Source: Azospirillum brasilense
GTDB taxonomy: Bacteria > Pseudomonadota > Alphaproteobacteria > Azospirillales > Azospirillaceae
Assembly (NCBI RefSeq): GCF_008365405.1
Contig: NZ_QOKV01000003.1
Coordinates: 124,001-188,000, forward strand
DNA: 64,000 bases
Reading direction: 5' to 3'
Each line of letters opens with the position of its first letter. Position 1 is the stretch's first letter. Positions 54,378 through 62,993 of this stretch are shown piece by piece. A program made the translations under genes and the position numbers. The notes beneath the pieces are model-generated. The model saw only the letters and a program-made list of their open reading frames with translations. It was not told the origin of the DNA and made no database searches.

Positions 54378-54773
54378 ATGAACCTGTTGCAGCAGCTCGA
54401 GCAGGAGCAGATCGAGAAGGCCCTCGGCGGCAAGACCATTCCTGTGTTCTCGCCGGGCGACACCGTCCGCGTGAACGTGAAGGTGGTCGAGGGCACGCGC
54501 GAGCGTGTCCAGGCTTACGAGGGCGTCGTGATCGCCCGCCGGAACGCCGGCGTGAACTCGTCCTTCACCGTCCGCAAGATCAGCTACGGCGAGGGTGTGG
54601 AGCGCGTGTTCCCGCTCTACTCCCCGCGTCTGGAGTCGATCGAGCTGGTCCGCAAGGGCGCCGTCCGCCGCGCCAAGCTGTACTATCTGCGCGACCGTCG
54701 CGGCAAGTCGGCCCGTATCGCCGAGCGCACGACCGGCCGTGGCATGAACACCACGAAGGCCGCCGCGGAGTAA
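54378..54773 (+). CDS. rplS: 50S ribosomal protein L19
   Basis: L19 lies at the 30S-50S interface. The 131-residue protein has [56 protein letters not shown] and [18 protein letters not shown]. The ATG at 54378 is 40 bp after trmD and preceded by GGAAAGGGG. It is the last gene of the operon and is followed by a strong terminator. Confidence 0.97.
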   Translation: MNLLQQLEQEQIEKALGGKTIPVFSPGDTVRVNVKVVEGTRERVQAYEGVVIARRNAGVNSSFTVRKISYGEGVERVFPLYSPRLESIELVRKGAVRRAKLYYLRDRRGKSARIAERTTGRGMNTTKAAAE

Positions 54774-54807
54774 TCCGGCGCCCTTTCGTTCGGTACGCCT
54801 GAACCAG

Positions 54808-54835
54808 CACCCGCCCGGAGCGATCCGGGCGGGTG
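54808..54835 (+). terminator. intrinsic terminator of the ffh-rplS operon
   Basis: CACCCGCCCGG and CCGGGCGGGTG form a perfect 11-bp stem around a 6-nt loop, followed by TTTGG. It stands 35 bp after the rplS stop. Confidence 0.8.
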
Positions 54836-54854
54836 TTTGGCGTTGGAGAAGCAA

Positions 54855-54958
54855 AAAGCCCTCCCCTGCGAAGCTCTCGCGCAAACCAGAGGTTTGCGCT
54901 GACGCGGCAGGCGGACCTTCGGTCCGCCGAGAGCGGGGGAGGGTTGGGTGGGGGCCCA
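54855..54958. repeat. ccctcccccgc-type palindromic repeat, with extra hairpins
   Basis: The outer arms are AAGCCCTCCCCTGCG and GCGGGGGAGGGTTGG. Between them lie two more small palindromes, GCAAACCAGAGGTTTGC and GGCGGACCTTCGGTCCGCC, making this copy the most complex. It fills the rplS-EamA convergent gap. Confidence 0.7.
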
Positions 54959-54984
54959 CGTCGACCACTACCCGAGCAACTTCC

Positions 54985-55914
54985 CTACCGCGCCCGCATC
55001 GTCGTCAGGATCCCCGCGCCGATCAGCGCCACGGCGACCATCACACCGGCCGTCAGCGGCTCGCCCATGAAGACCGCGCTCAGCAGGAGGGCGGTGACGG
55101 GGACGAGGCAGATGATCTGCCCGGCCTGCGCCGCCGGCATGGCGGTCAGGGACTTCGCCCACCACCAGAAGCACAGCCCCGTCGCGATCACCCAGTTGAA
55201 GGCCAGCACGGTGCCCAGCGCGGGCGTCCAGTGGATCGGCCGGGCGTGCTCCGCCGCCAGGGCCAGTGGGGCGGTCGCCACGGCGCTGACGGCGATCTGC
55301 CAGAAGGTCTGGGTCCAGAAGGGCGTGCGCCAGCCGCCGCGGCGACGGCGGTAGAGGGTGGCGCCGAGCGCCCAGCTCAGCGCGCAGGCGAGCAGCAGCC
55401 CGTTGCCCAGCAGAACCGCCGGGTCGCTCCAGTCCATCAGCGCCGGGTTGAAGAAGACGAGAACGCCCGCGAAGGTCAGCAGCGCGCCGATCACCCGCCC
55501 GCGCGTGAAGCGCTCCCCGGCCAGCAGCACGCCCAGCGGCAGCGCCCACATCTGCATGGTGTAGGCCAGCACCGCGGCCCGCCCCGGCGGCACCACCCGC
55601 AGCGCGATGGAACTGAGGTCCAGCATGCCGGCGATCTGGAGCAGCCCGACCAGGGCGAGCGGCCAGCGCTCTCCCGGTGGCGGCAAAAGGGGGAAGCGCA
55701 GCATCCGCGACAGCAGGGCCAGCACCGCCGCCGCCCCGGCGAAACGGAGAAAGCAGAAGGTCAGCGGCCCGATGTCCGACAGGGCCAGCTTCATCAGGGG
55801 CCAGTTGGCCCCCCAGAACAACACGATTCCCGCAAGCTGCGCGTAGACCACGGTGCCCGGACCGCCCACGGGTCCCTGGCCGGCCGCGGCGCGTGGCATG
55901 GCCTGATCCGCCAT
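54985..55914 (-). CDS. EamA/DMT-family inner-membrane transporter
   Basis: A 309-residue protein with ten predicted helices; GIVLFWGANWPLMKLALSDIG and FNWVIATGLCFWWWAKSLTA are typical of the two EamA halves. It may export an amino acid or metabolite; the substrate is unknown. GGGAGGA precedes the ATG at 55914, which is preferred over an in-frame start ten codons upstream. It stands alone. Confidence 0.83.
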   Translation of the reverse strand: MADQAMPRAAAGQGPVGGPGTVVYAQLAGIVLFWGANWPLMKLALSDIGPLTFCFLRFAGAAAVLALLSRMLRFPLLPPPGERWPLALVGLLQIAGMLDLSSIALRVVPPGRAAVLAYTMQMWALPLGVLLAGERFTRGRVIGALLTFAGVLVFFNPALMDWSDPAVLLGNGLLLACALSWALGATLYRRRRGGWRTPFWTQTFWQIAVSAVATAPLALAAEHARPIHWTPALGTVLAFNWVIATGLCFWWWAKSLTAMPAAQAGQIICLVPVTALLLSAVFMGEPLTAGVMVAVALIGAGILTTMRAR

Positions 55915-56010
55915 GAGTCCTCCCAACCCTGAATTTTGCCGCATCCTACGGCGCGGGCGGGGGTGAGAGGTCTGCGTTCCTGGTGCGGCAGCCCCGCGAG
56001 GGGGCCGGCG

Positions 56011-56208
56011 TTACGGTGCGCCGCCGGTGGAGAAGCCGGTGAAGACCTGGATGCCGAACCAGCCGCCGATGGCGAACAGCACCAGAAGGATCATGGTGGT
56101 GGCGATGGCGATGTTGGTCTGGCGGATGCGCCGGCAGTTCGGGCAGCCGGGAAGCTCGGCGGGATAGGGCCGTTCGCAGCGTTCACAGCGGACAGTGGGG
56201 TCCGTCAC
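56011..56208 (-). CDS. small zinc-ribbon membrane protein
   Basis: A 65-residue protein with a CxxC-x(10)-CxxC ribbon (CERC and CPNC) in the first 30 residues and one membrane helix (TTMILLVLFAIGGWFGIQVF). A GTG at 56208, seven bases after AAGGG, is the likely start; an ATG at 56223 is an alternative. The function is unknown. Confidence 0.55.
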   Translation of the reverse strand: MTDPTVRCERCERPYPAELPGCPNCRRIRQTNIAIATTMILLVLFAIGGWFGIQVFTGFSTGGAP

Positions 56209-56352
56209 GGGATGACCCTTCATCGAATGGGGCAATGGAGATCGGTGGGCGGACGCTACCATAAGGAGCGCCATCCCCGCCAGCCGATGGGCGGTGCGGG
56301 GGAACGGCGATTTTTCGCTGCGGGATGCCGGGTGTTTCCCACAGGCTCGGCC

Positions 56353-56381
56353 TTGTCCTGGTTGAAAGAGACGGCTATTGT
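56353..56381 (+). promoter_or_regulatory. candidate promoter of leuC
   Basis: TTGTCC and TATTGT, each four of six to consensus, are separated by 17 bp. Transcription would start about 70 nt before leuC. The leader contains two near-identical direct repeats, GCGAGAGAGAATTGCC and GCGAGAGAGAGTTGCT, just before the ATG. No leader peptide rich in leucine was seen. Confidence 0.35.
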
Positions 56382-56456
56382 GCGGCCCTCTTACCGCACG
56401 CTTCGTTCGTCCGGTCTGTGGTTTGCGAGAGAGAATTGCCGCGAGAGAGAGTTGCT

Positions 56457-57860
56457 ATGTCCAAGCCGCGCACCCTGTTCGACAAGATTTGGGACAGCCA
56501 CGTCGTCCACCGTCAGGACGACGGCACCTGCATCCTCTACATCGACCGCCATCTGGTCCATGAGGTGACCAGCCCGCAGGCGTTCGAGGGGCTGCGGCTT
56601 GCCGGCCGTCCGGTGCGCCGTCCGGAAGCGACCCTCGCCGTTCCCGACCACAACGTGCCGACCACCGACCGCTCCAAGGGCATCGTCGAGGAGGAAAGCC
56701 GCATCCAGGTCGAGACGCTGGACAAGAACGCGCGCGACTTCGGCGTCCGCTACTTCCCGATGGACGACGTCCGCCAGGGCATCGTGCACATCGTCGGTCC
56801 GGAGCAGGGCTTCACGCTGCCCGGCGCCACCATCGTCTGCGGTGACAGCCACACGGCGACGCACGGCGCCTTCGGCGCGCTCGCCTTCGGCATCGGCACG
56901 TCGGAGGTGGAGCATGTGCTGGCCACCCAGACCCTGCTGCAGAAGCCGGCCAAGAACATGCTGGTCCGCGTCGACGGCGAGCTGCCGGCCGGCGTGACCG
57001 CCAAGGACATCGTGCTGGCGATCATCGGCAAGATCGGCACGGCCGGCGGCACCGGCCACGTCATCGAGTTCGCCGGCGACGCCATCCGCGGCCTGTCGAT
57101 GGAAGGCCGCATGACCGTCTGCAACATGGCCATCGAGGGCGGCGCCCGCGCCGGCCTGATCGCCCCGGACGAGAAGACCTTCGCGTATGTGATGGGCCGC
57201 GCCCTGGCCCCGAAGGCCGGCGCCTGGGAGCAGGCGGTGGAGTACTGGAAGACGCTGCCGTCGGACGAGGGCGCGGTCTACGACACCACCGTCGTCCTGA
57301 ACGCCGCCGACATCATCCCGCAGGTCACCTGGGGCACCAGCCCGGAGGACGTGCTGCCGATCAACGCGACCGTGCCGAACCCGGCCGACGTGGCCGACGC
57401 CGGCAAGCGCGCCGCCGTCGAGCGCTCGCTGGCCTACATGGGCCTGGAGCCCGGCCAGAAGCTGACCGACGTGAAGGTGGACACCGTCTTCATCGGCTCC
57501 TGCACCAACGGCCGCATCGAGGATCTGCGCGCCGCCGCGGTGATCGCCCAGGGTCGCAAGGTCGCCGAGGGCGTGCGCGCCCTGGTCGTCCCCGGCTCGG
57601 GCCTCGTCAAGGAGCAGGCGGAGGAAGAGGGTCTGGACAAGATCTTCACCGAGGCCGGTTTCGAGTGGCGTGAGCCGGGCTGTTCCATGTGCCTCGCCAT
57701 GAACGCCGACCGCCTGTCGCCGGGTGAGCGCAGCGCCTCGACCTCCAACCGCAACTTCGAAGGCCGCCAGGGCCGCGGCGGGCGCACCCACTTGCTCAGC
57801 CCGGCCATGGCCGCCGCGGCGGCGGTGACCGGGCACCTGACCGACGTTCGGTCGCTCTGA
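56457..57860 (+). CDS. leuC: 3-isopropylmalate dehydratase large subunit
   Basis: LeuC with LeuD isomerises 2- to 3-isopropylmalate in leucine synthesis. The 467-residue aconitase-family protein has [31 protein letters not shown], and the three 4Fe-4S cysteines in FIGSCTNGR and GCSMCLAMN. The ATG at 56457 gives the standard length. leuD does not follow; an A+T-rich lipoprotein gene and a convergent permease lie there instead, so leuD must be elsewhere. Confidence 0.96.
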   Translation: MSKPRTLFDKIWDSHVVHRQDDGTCILYIDRHLVHEVTSPQAFEGLRLAGRPVRRPEATLAVPDHNVPTTDRSKGIVEEESRIQVETLDKNARDFGVRYFPMDDVRQGIVHIVGPEQGFTLPGATIVCGDSHTATHGAFGALAFGIGTSEVEHVLATQTLLQKPAKNMLVRVDGELPAGVTAKDIVLAIIGKIGTAGGTGHVIEFAGDAIRGLSMEGRMTVCNMAIEGGARAGLIAPDEKTFAYVMGRALAPKAGAWEQAVEYWKTLPSDEGAVYDTTVVLNAADIIPQVTWGTSPEDVLPINATVPNPADVADAGKRAAVERSLAYMGLEPGQKLTDVKVDTVFIGSCTNGRIEDLRAAAVIAQGRKVAEGVRALVVPGSGLVKEQAEEEGLDKIFTEAGFEWREPGCSMCLAMNADRLSPGERSASTSNRNFEGRQGRGGRTHLLSPAMAAAAAVTGHLTDVRSL

Positions 57861-57872
57861 TTCCTTTTAACC

Positions 57873-57902
57873 TGACGGGGGGAGGCTAAGCCTCTCCCGT
57901 CA
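57873..57902 (+). terminator. hairpin after leuC
   Basis: TGACGGGGGGAGGCT and AGCCTCTCCCGTCA pair almost fully with little or no loop. No T-run follows, so it may be Rho-dependent or an RNA-stabilising stem. It stands 12 bp after the leuC stop. Confidence 0.5.
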
Positions 57903-57950
57903 TGGCGGCCCGGTTATCCAAAACTCCCAATTGGCGAGCCTTGGCTTAGG

Positions 57951-58382
57951 ATGACTCAAAGGAAGCGATTATACGGCGCTGTGCTGTTGTGTTCGCTTTT
58001 ATTATGCGGCTGCGTGCCATATTTAGTCTTTTCAAAAAAGTCGTCTAATATTTTTGATAAATTTGTTATGGCCACCGGTTCCTATATTCCGGAGAATATG
58101 GAAGAAGGAATGCAGGAGCAGTTTCTTCTGAAATTTCCGGCAGGCACGCCGATCTCCAATATTGAATCGTATATTATCAGAAATGGAGGCGATTGTGACT
58201 ATGACACGACCGTTCGGCTGTCATGCCGCTACGAGAATGATGCGTTGATCTATCTTTCTCATACAATTCCCCATCGATTAGCCTCCCGCCGTTCGTTCTT
58301 GTGGTTGGTGGACGCTGAATCGAACAACGGAACCGCCATCAACCCCAAAGTATCCATTCGTTATTCTGTTTCTTATAATTGA
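57951..58382 (+). CDS. A+T-rich orphan lipoprotein
   Basis: A 143-residue protein with a lipoprotein signal: basic N-terminus, hydrophobic core and an LCGC lipobox (Cys21). Cys at -2 is unusual. The mature part has two further cysteines (GGDCDYDTTVRLSCRY) that could form a disulfide, and a beta-rich C-terminus, IRYSVSYN. The family is not recognised. By hand count 58021-58380 is about 43% G+C against about 70% around it, so the gene looks recently acquired. It ends 74 bp from the convergent permease. Confidence 0.6.
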   Translation: MTQRKRLYGAVLLCSLLLCGCVPYLVFSKKSSNIFDKFVMATGSYIPENMEEGMQEQFLLKFPAGTPISNIESYIIRNGGDCDYDTTVRLSCRYENDALIYLSHTIPHRLASRRSFLWLVDAESNNGTAINPKVSIRYSVSYN

Positions 58383-58455
58383 TTGTTTGTTGAAAAGTGG
58401 TTTTGGTGTGAATGCGGGCGTCGGCACGGACCGCAATCCGCTTTGAGAAGGCCCT

Positions 58456-59802
58456 TCAATCCCCCCGCCCGCGGCTTCGGCCCATCAGCCCGTCCGGGCG
58501 GTAGATCAGGAAGAGGGTGAGCAGGCCGAAGGCCACGATGTCCTTGTAGGCGATGGCGAAATAGGCCGACCAGAAGGTCTCGACGAGGCCGAGCAGGGCG
58601 CCGCCCAGCATGGCGCCGGGGACCGATCCGATGCCGCCGACCACCGCGGCGGCCAGCGCCTTGAAGCCCACCAGATAGCCCGTGTAGAAGTTCACCCCAC
58701 CGTAATAGAGCGCGATCACCGCCCCCGCCGCCGCGGCGAGCGCGCCGCCCACCGCGAAGGTGGTCGCCACGGTGCGGTCCACATCCACCCCGACCAGCTC
58801 GGCCGCACCCACATCGTCGGCGCAGGCGCGGTGGGCGCGGCCGTAGGCGGTGCGCTGCATGATCGCCCAGAGCAGGGCGTACAGCCCGCCGGTCATCAGC
58901 AGGATGACGGCCTGCGAGGTCAGGGCGGTGACGGTGAAGGCGCCGTCGCTGAGCAGCTCGTGCCGGTCGGCCAGGAACTGGGCGGGCCACCAGTCGCGGG
59001 CGCCGTGCAGGAGCCGCATCCCCTCCTGATAGGCGATGGACAGGCCGACGGCGGCGATCAGCGGCGTGTGGTTGTGGGCGCGGCGCAGGCGGCGGAACAC
59101 CAGCCGGTCCATCGTCCAGCCCTGGACGGCGGTGAAGGCCATCACCGTGGCGAAGACGCCCAGCACCGCCAGCGGCATCCCGCCCAGCCCGGCCATGCCC
59201 AGCGCGGCCGCCCCCATGGCGGTCAGCATGGCGCCGATCATGGTCAGCTCGCCCATCGCGAGGTTGATCTGCCCCAAAATGCCGTAGACCAGCGTGTAGC
59301 CCAGCGCCAGCAGCCCGTAGACGCAGGCCACCGTGGCCGCGTTGATGAGCTGTTGCAGGAAGAAGAGCAGCGGCGCCCAGTCCGTCCGCGGCCGCGATTC
59401 CGGTCCGCTCGACTCCGGCGGCAGTCCGAGGCGGGCGGCGGGCAGGCCGGCCCAGATGCGCAGCATGGTGAACTGCATAGGCCGCAGCCGCCCCATGCGG
59501 TCGGTCGCCACCGCCACCAGCTCGTGCCGGCGCGAATCGAAGAAGCGTCCGCCGAAGCGGCAGGCGATCCAGTGGGTCTCGGTTTCCGCGCCGCCAATGT
59601 CCGAGCGGTAGGTCAAGCGTAGCGCCGGCTCCTCGCCCGCTATCTCGGCCGTGTCCAGGATGGTGACGGGGCCGGAGTCGAAGGCGGGGATCAGCTTGCG
59701 GCACAGCGCGGCCTGATCGCCGTCCACACCGCAGCCGGTCAGCAGCAGGGCGGCGATCAGCAGGAGAAAGGGCGGGAACAGGCGCGGCGGACGGCGGTGC
59801 AC
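58456..59802 (-). CDS. LivH-type branched-chain amino acid ABC permease with lipoprotein-like N-terminus
   Basis: The 448-residue protein has two parts. Residues 1-140 carry a lipobox (LLLTGC, Cys24) and a soluble region with ALRLTYRSDIGGAETETHWI. Residues 145-440 are a LivH permease: LINAATVACVYGLLALGYTL, YGILGQINLAMGELTMIGA, GVDVDRTVATTFAVGG and GGIGSVPGAMLGGALLG, with about eight helices. LivH proteins pair with LivM, LivG, LivF and a binding protein, none of which is in the window. The GTG at 59802 lacks a strong Shine-Dalgarno, so a later start is possible. Confidence 0.82.
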   Translation of the reverse strand: MHRRPPRLFPPFLLLIAALLLTGCGVDGDQAALCRKLIPAFDSGPVTILDTAEIAGEEPALRLTYRSDIGGAETETHWIACRFGGRFFDSRRHELVAVATDRMGRLRPMQFTMLRIWAGLPAARLGLPPESSGPESRPRTDWAPLLFFLQQLINAATVACVYGLLALGYTLVYGILGQINLAMGELTMIGAMLTAMGAAALGMAGLGGMPLAVLGVFATVMAFTAVQGWTMDRLVFRRLRRAHNHTPLIAAVGLSIAYQEGMRLLHGARDWWPAQFLADRHELLSDGAFTVTALTSQAVILLMTGGLYALLWAIMQRTAYGRAHRACADDVGAAELVGVDVDRTVATTFAVGGALAAAAGAVIALYYGGVNFYTGYLVGFKALAAAVVGGIGSVPGAMLGGALLGLVETFWSAYFAIAYKDIVAFGLLTLFLIYRPDGLMGRSRGRGD

Positions 59803-59885
59803 GGCGACGGAAACCCGGCCGGTTGTGCTTCGCCTGAGAGTCTATCGGCAATTGGCGACGAGCGCCAGACGCCGCCTTGGGAGTG

Positions 59886-60623
59886 TCAGTAGCGGGCGCC
59901 GACGAAATACAGCCCGTCGGGCGGGGCGGTCGGCCCGGCGGCGGAGCGGTTGCGCGCCTCCAGCGCGCGGCGCAGGTCGTCGGCGCTCCATTTGCCGGCC
60001 CCGACCAGCTCCAGAGTGCCCACCATGTTGCGCACCTGATGGTGCAGGAAGGAGCGGGCGGCGGCGTGCACCCGGACCTCGTCGCCGACCCGCTCGACGG
60101 CCAGCCGCTCCAGCGTCTTGACCGGGGAGTTGGCTTGGCAGAGCGAGGCGCGGAAGCTGGTGAAGTCGTGCTGGCCGACCAGGACCTGAGCGGCCGCGTG
60201 CATCGCCTCGGCGTCCAGCGGCCGCATGACGTGCCAGGCGCGGCCCGTCTCCAGGGCGAGCGGGGCGCGGCGGTTGACGATGCGGAAGACGTAGCTGCGC
60301 CCCAGGCAGGTCATGCGCGCGTGGAAGTCCTCCGGCACCGCCTCGGCCAACAGGACGGCCACGGGGGCGGGCCTCAGGTGGAAGTTCAGCGCGTCGCGCA
60401 GCTTCAGCCCGGTGAAGGGCTTTTCCAGGTCGAAATGGCAGACCTGCCCCAGCGCGTGCACCCCGGCGTCCGTCCGTCCTGAGGTGTGGACGCGCACGGT
60501 CTCGCCGGACAGGCGCTCGATGGCCTCCTCCAGCGTCTGCTGGACGGAGGGGCCATTGTCCTGCCGCTGCCAGCCGACGAAGGGCCGGCCGTCATATTCG
60601 AGGGTCAGTTTCCAGCGCTGCAT
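59886..60623 (-). CDS. truA: tRNA pseudouridine(38-40) synthase
   Basis: TruA makes pseudouridine at positions 38-40 of tRNA anticodon arms. The 245-residue protein has [14 protein letters not shown], the catalytic [17 protein letters not shown] (Asp52) and [17 protein letters not shown], with [13 protein letters not shown] near the C-terminus. Its start overlaps the end of fmt by 19 bp. Confidence 0.96.
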   Translation of the reverse strand: MQRWKLTLEYDGRPFVGWQRQDNGPSVQQTLEEAIERLSGETVRVHTSGRTDAGVHALGQVCHFDLEKPFTGLKLRDALNFHLRPAPVAVLLAEAVPEDFHARMTCLGRSYVFRIVNRRAPLALETGRAWHVMRPLDAEAMHAAAQVLVGQHDFTSFRASLCQANSPVKTLERLAVERVGDEVRVHAAARSFLHHQVRNMVGTLELVGAGKWSADDLRRALEARNRSAAGPTAPPDGLYFVGARY

Positions 60624-61573
60624 GCGGCGTCGCCGAGACGGGTGCCGACGGGCAGATTGAAGCCGCGCAGCAGGGCGGCGCCGTCCACCGGGGCCTTGCC
60701 GGGCCGCTGCACCAGGGTGAGGCGCACGGCGCCGTCGGAACAGGCGATGGTCAGGCGGTCATCGAGCAGCGTGCCGGGCGCCGCCTTGCGCGCGTCCGGG
60801 GCCGGTTCGGCCTTCAGCACCTTGATGCGCTCCACCCCGCCGGTCGGCGTCGGGGCGTCGAACCAGCAGCCGGGCCAGGGGGTGAGGGCGCGGACCTGCC
60901 GTTCCACAAAAGCGGCGTCGCGCGTCCAGTCGAGCCGGCCATCCTCGCGCGTCAGCTTGGCGGCGTAGGTCACACCCTCCTCGGGCTGCGGCTCGGCGGT
61001 CAGGCGACCGGCGGCGAGGCCGTCGAGCGCTTCGACGATCAGGCGGGCGCCCATGTCGGCGAGCGCGTCGTGCAGGCTGCTGGCGGTGGTCTCCGCGGTG
61101 ATCGGCACCGCGTCCTTCAGCAGCATGGCGCCGGTGTCCAGCCCGATGTCCATCTGCATGATGGTGATGCCGGTCTCGGCGTCGCCGGCCAGGATCGAGC
61201 GCTGGATCGGGGCGGCGCCGCGCCAGCGCGGCAGCAGGGAGCCGTGGACGTTCAGGCAGCCCAGCCGCGGGGCGTCGAGGATCGGCTGCGGCAGGATCAG
61301 CCCGTAGGCGGCGACCACCGCGGCGTCGGCCTTCAACTCGGCGAACTCCGTCTGGGCCTCGGCGTTGCGCAGCGACTTGGGCGTGCGCACGGGGATGCCG
61401 CGCTCCTCGGCGAAGCGGTGGACCGGGGATTTCTGAACCTGCTGCCCGCGCCCGGCGGGGCGGGGCGGCTGGCTGTAGACGCAGACCACCTCGTGCCCGG
61501 CATCGGCCAGGGCGCGCAGGCTGGGCACGGCGAAGTCCGGCGTGCCCATGAAAACGAGGCGGAGCGGCGTCAT
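60605..61573 (-). CDS. fmt: methionyl-tRNA formyltransferase
   Basis: Fmt formylates initiator Met-tRNA. The 322-residue protein has [12 protein letters not shown], the catalytic [18 protein letters not shown] (Asn108, His110) and [10 protein letters not shown] (Asp146), and the C-terminal OB-fold. It lies 25 bp after def and overlaps truA, forming the def-fmt-truA set typical of alphaproteobacteria. Confidence 0.97.
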   Translation of the reverse strand: MTPLRLVFMGTPDFAVPSLRALADAGHEVVCVYSQPPRPAGRGQQVQKSPVHRFAEERGIPVRTPKSLRNAEAQTEFAELKADAAVVAAYGLILPQPILDAPRLGCLNVHGSLLPRWRGAAPIQRSILAGDAETGITIMQMDIGLDTGAMLLKDAVPITAETTASSLHDALADMGARLIVEALDGLAAGRLTAEPQPEEGVTYAAKLTREDGRLDWTRDAAFVERQVRALTPWPGCWFDAPTPTGGVERIKVLKAEPAPDARKAAPGTLLDDRLTIACSDGAVRLTLVQRPGKAPVDGAALLRGFNLPVGTRLGDAACSAGN

Positions 61574-61598
61574 GAGGGCTCGTCCAAAGTCGCTGGGG

Positions 61599-62105
61599 TC
61601 AGGCGCGCTGCATCTTCTGGACTTTGCGCAGGATCATGTTGCGCTTCAGCATCGACAGGTAGTCGACGAACAGCACGCCGTTCAGATGGTCGATCTCGTG
61701 CTGGATGCAGGTCGCCAGCATGCCCTCGGCCTCGATCTCGCGCGTCTCGTTGGTCTCGTCCAGATAGCGGACGCGGACCGAGGAGGGGCGGGTGACCTCG
61801 GCATACTGGTCGGGCACCGACAGGCAGCCCTCCTCGCACACCGAGGTCTCGTCCGACTTCCAGACGATTTCCGGGTTGGCGAGGCGGATGGGGTTCGGCT
61901 TCTCGTCCTTGTCGTGCACGTCCACGACGATCACCCGCTCCAGGATGCCGATCTGCGGCGCGGCGAGGCCGATGCCCTTCGCGGCGTACATGGTTTCGAC
62001 CATGTCGTCCATCAGCTTGGCAATGCGCGCGTCGACCTTTTCGACGGGCTTCGCCTTCTGCTTCAGGACGGGGTGCGGGGCTACGAGGATATCGAGAACG
62101 GCCAT
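61599..62105 (-). CDS. def: peptide deformylase
   Basis: Def removes the N-formyl group from nascent proteins using Fe2+ or Zn2+. The 168-residue protein has all three motifs: [10 protein letters not shown] (44-53), EGCLSVPD (92-99, metal Cys) and QHEIDHLNG (HEIDH 136-140). It leads def-fmt-truA; a perfect 26-bp inverted repeat lies 51 bp upstream. Confidence 0.97.
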   Translation of the reverse strand: MAVLDILVAPHPVLKQKAKPVEKVDARIAKLMDDMVETMYAAKGIGLAAPQIGILERVIVVDVHDKDEKPNPIRLANPEIVWKSDETSVCEEGCLSVPDQYAEVTRPSSVRVRYLDETNETREIEAEGMLATCIQHEIDHLNGVLFVDYLSMLKRNMILRKVQKMQRA

Positions 62106-62156
62106 GGGAACTCAGCAACGGTGCGTGGAGGTGCGACAATCCGTCAAAATATGGGG

Positions 62157-62220
62157 GGCGGGCCACGAGGTCAAGGAAGGCGCAAGGCACAACCCGCCTT
62201 CCTTGACCTCGTGGCCCGCC
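62157..62220. repeat. perfect 26-bp inverted repeat
   Basis: Arms at 62157-62182 and 62195-62220 are exact reverse complements (first bases GGCGGGCCACGAGGTCAAGG) around a 12-nt loop. On the minus strand the hairpin follows the 76-residue gene by 23 bp and is followed by CCCCATATTTT, so it may terminate that gene ahead of def. It is longer and more perfect than a normal terminator. Confidence 0.85.
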
Positions 62221-62243
62221 AATCCCATCGGGACGGCCGCGCC

Positions 62244-62474
62244 TCAGAGGGGCGAGCGGGTGATCGACTTGATGGGGCCGCGGGGATTGCCGGACATCTC
62301 GGCGATCTTGCGGTCCTGCTCCTCGATGAAGCCGCGCGCCGGCTCGTCGCCGTCCAGGCCGCCGACCAGCGTGCCGGGGACCTTGCGGTTGGAGGTGCGG
62401 GCGCCGTCTTCGTACAGCACGTCGAACAGCACGTAGGCGCTGTCCACCGGCTGCTTCTTCTTGGTCTTGGCCAT
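62244..62474 (-). CDS. small conserved hypothetical protein
   Basis: A 76-residue soluble protein: a lysine-rich start (MAKTKKKQPV), a beta-rich centre (YVLFDVLYEDGARTSNRKVP) and a helical FIEEQDRKIAEMSGN. I do not recognise the family. The ATG at 62474 is preferred; the in-frame upstream part is unlike coding sequence. It lies between the cold-shock gene and def. Confidence 0.6.
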   Translation of the reverse strand: MAKTKKKQPVDSAYVLFDVLYEDGARTSNRKVPGTLVGGLDGDEPARGFIEEQDRKIAEMSGNPRGPIKSITRSPL

Positions 62475-62532
62475 GGGGGGAACTCCGAACGTCAGGGGGG
62501 GTGCTTGTAGAGGAAAAGCGCGCAACGGAAAA

Positions 62533-62554
62533 GGGCACCGGTTTCCCGGTGCCC
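62533..62554 (-). terminator. intrinsic terminator of the cold-shock gene
   Basis: GGGCACCGG and CCGGTGCCC form a perfect 9-bp stem with a 4-nt loop; on the minus strand TTTTCC follows. It stands 29 bp after the cold-shock gene stop. Confidence 0.8.
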
Positions 62555-62582
62555 CCTCCGATGCCGTGCCGTGAGACGTGGC

Positions 62583-62792
62583 TCAGACGGCCTTCAGGTT
62601 CTCCGCCGAGGTCTTGCCGCGCTTCGGATCGCGCTGCTCCTCGTAGGACACCTTCTGGCCCTCGTTCAGGCTGCGCAGACCCGCGCGCTCAACCGCGGAG
62701 ATGTGGACGAAAACGTCCGCACCACCGTTGTCCGGCTGAATGAAGCCATAACCCTTGGTGCTGTTGAACCACTTGACGGTACCGACGGGCAT
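62583..62792 (-). CDS. cold-shock-domain protein
   Basis: Cold-shock proteins bind single-stranded RNA and melt secondary structure. The 69-residue protein has [20 protein letters not shown] with RNP1 (13-19) and VFVHI (RNP2, 27-31), then the usual C-terminus. GGAGAG precedes the ATG. A stable hairpin lies in its 5' leader (62818-62841) and a terminator follows. Confidence 0.95.
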   Translation of the reverse strand: MPVGTVKWFNSTKGYGFIQPDNGGADVFVHISAVERAGLRSLNEGQKVSYEEQRDPKRGKTSAENLKAV

Positions 62793-62817
62793 GATTGCTC
62801 TCCGATTAGTATGAAAG

Positions 62818-62841
62818 GCGCCGCATCGGCCGGTGCGGCGC
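62818..62841 (-). promoter_or_regulatory. 5' leader hairpin of the cold-shock gene
   Basis: GCGCCGCA and TGCGGCGC form a perfect 8-bp stem around an 8-nt loop, about 25 nt before the ATG; CTTTCATACTAATCGGAGAG follows on the minus strand. It could act as an attenuator or a temperature-responsive leader element, as in other cold-shock mRNAs. Confidence 0.45.
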
Positions 62842-62993
62842 ATCAGACTGTGTCCAGGCATAGCGACGATCTGGGCACCCGAAGGCGTAGCAGGCCGGCA
62901 GTCCGAAGCAGAATGACAGGAGGGAAATTGGGACCGCTCCCCTCCTTTGCAAGGCGAAACAAGACGGGCAAATCTGGGTTGCAGACTTCGGTC

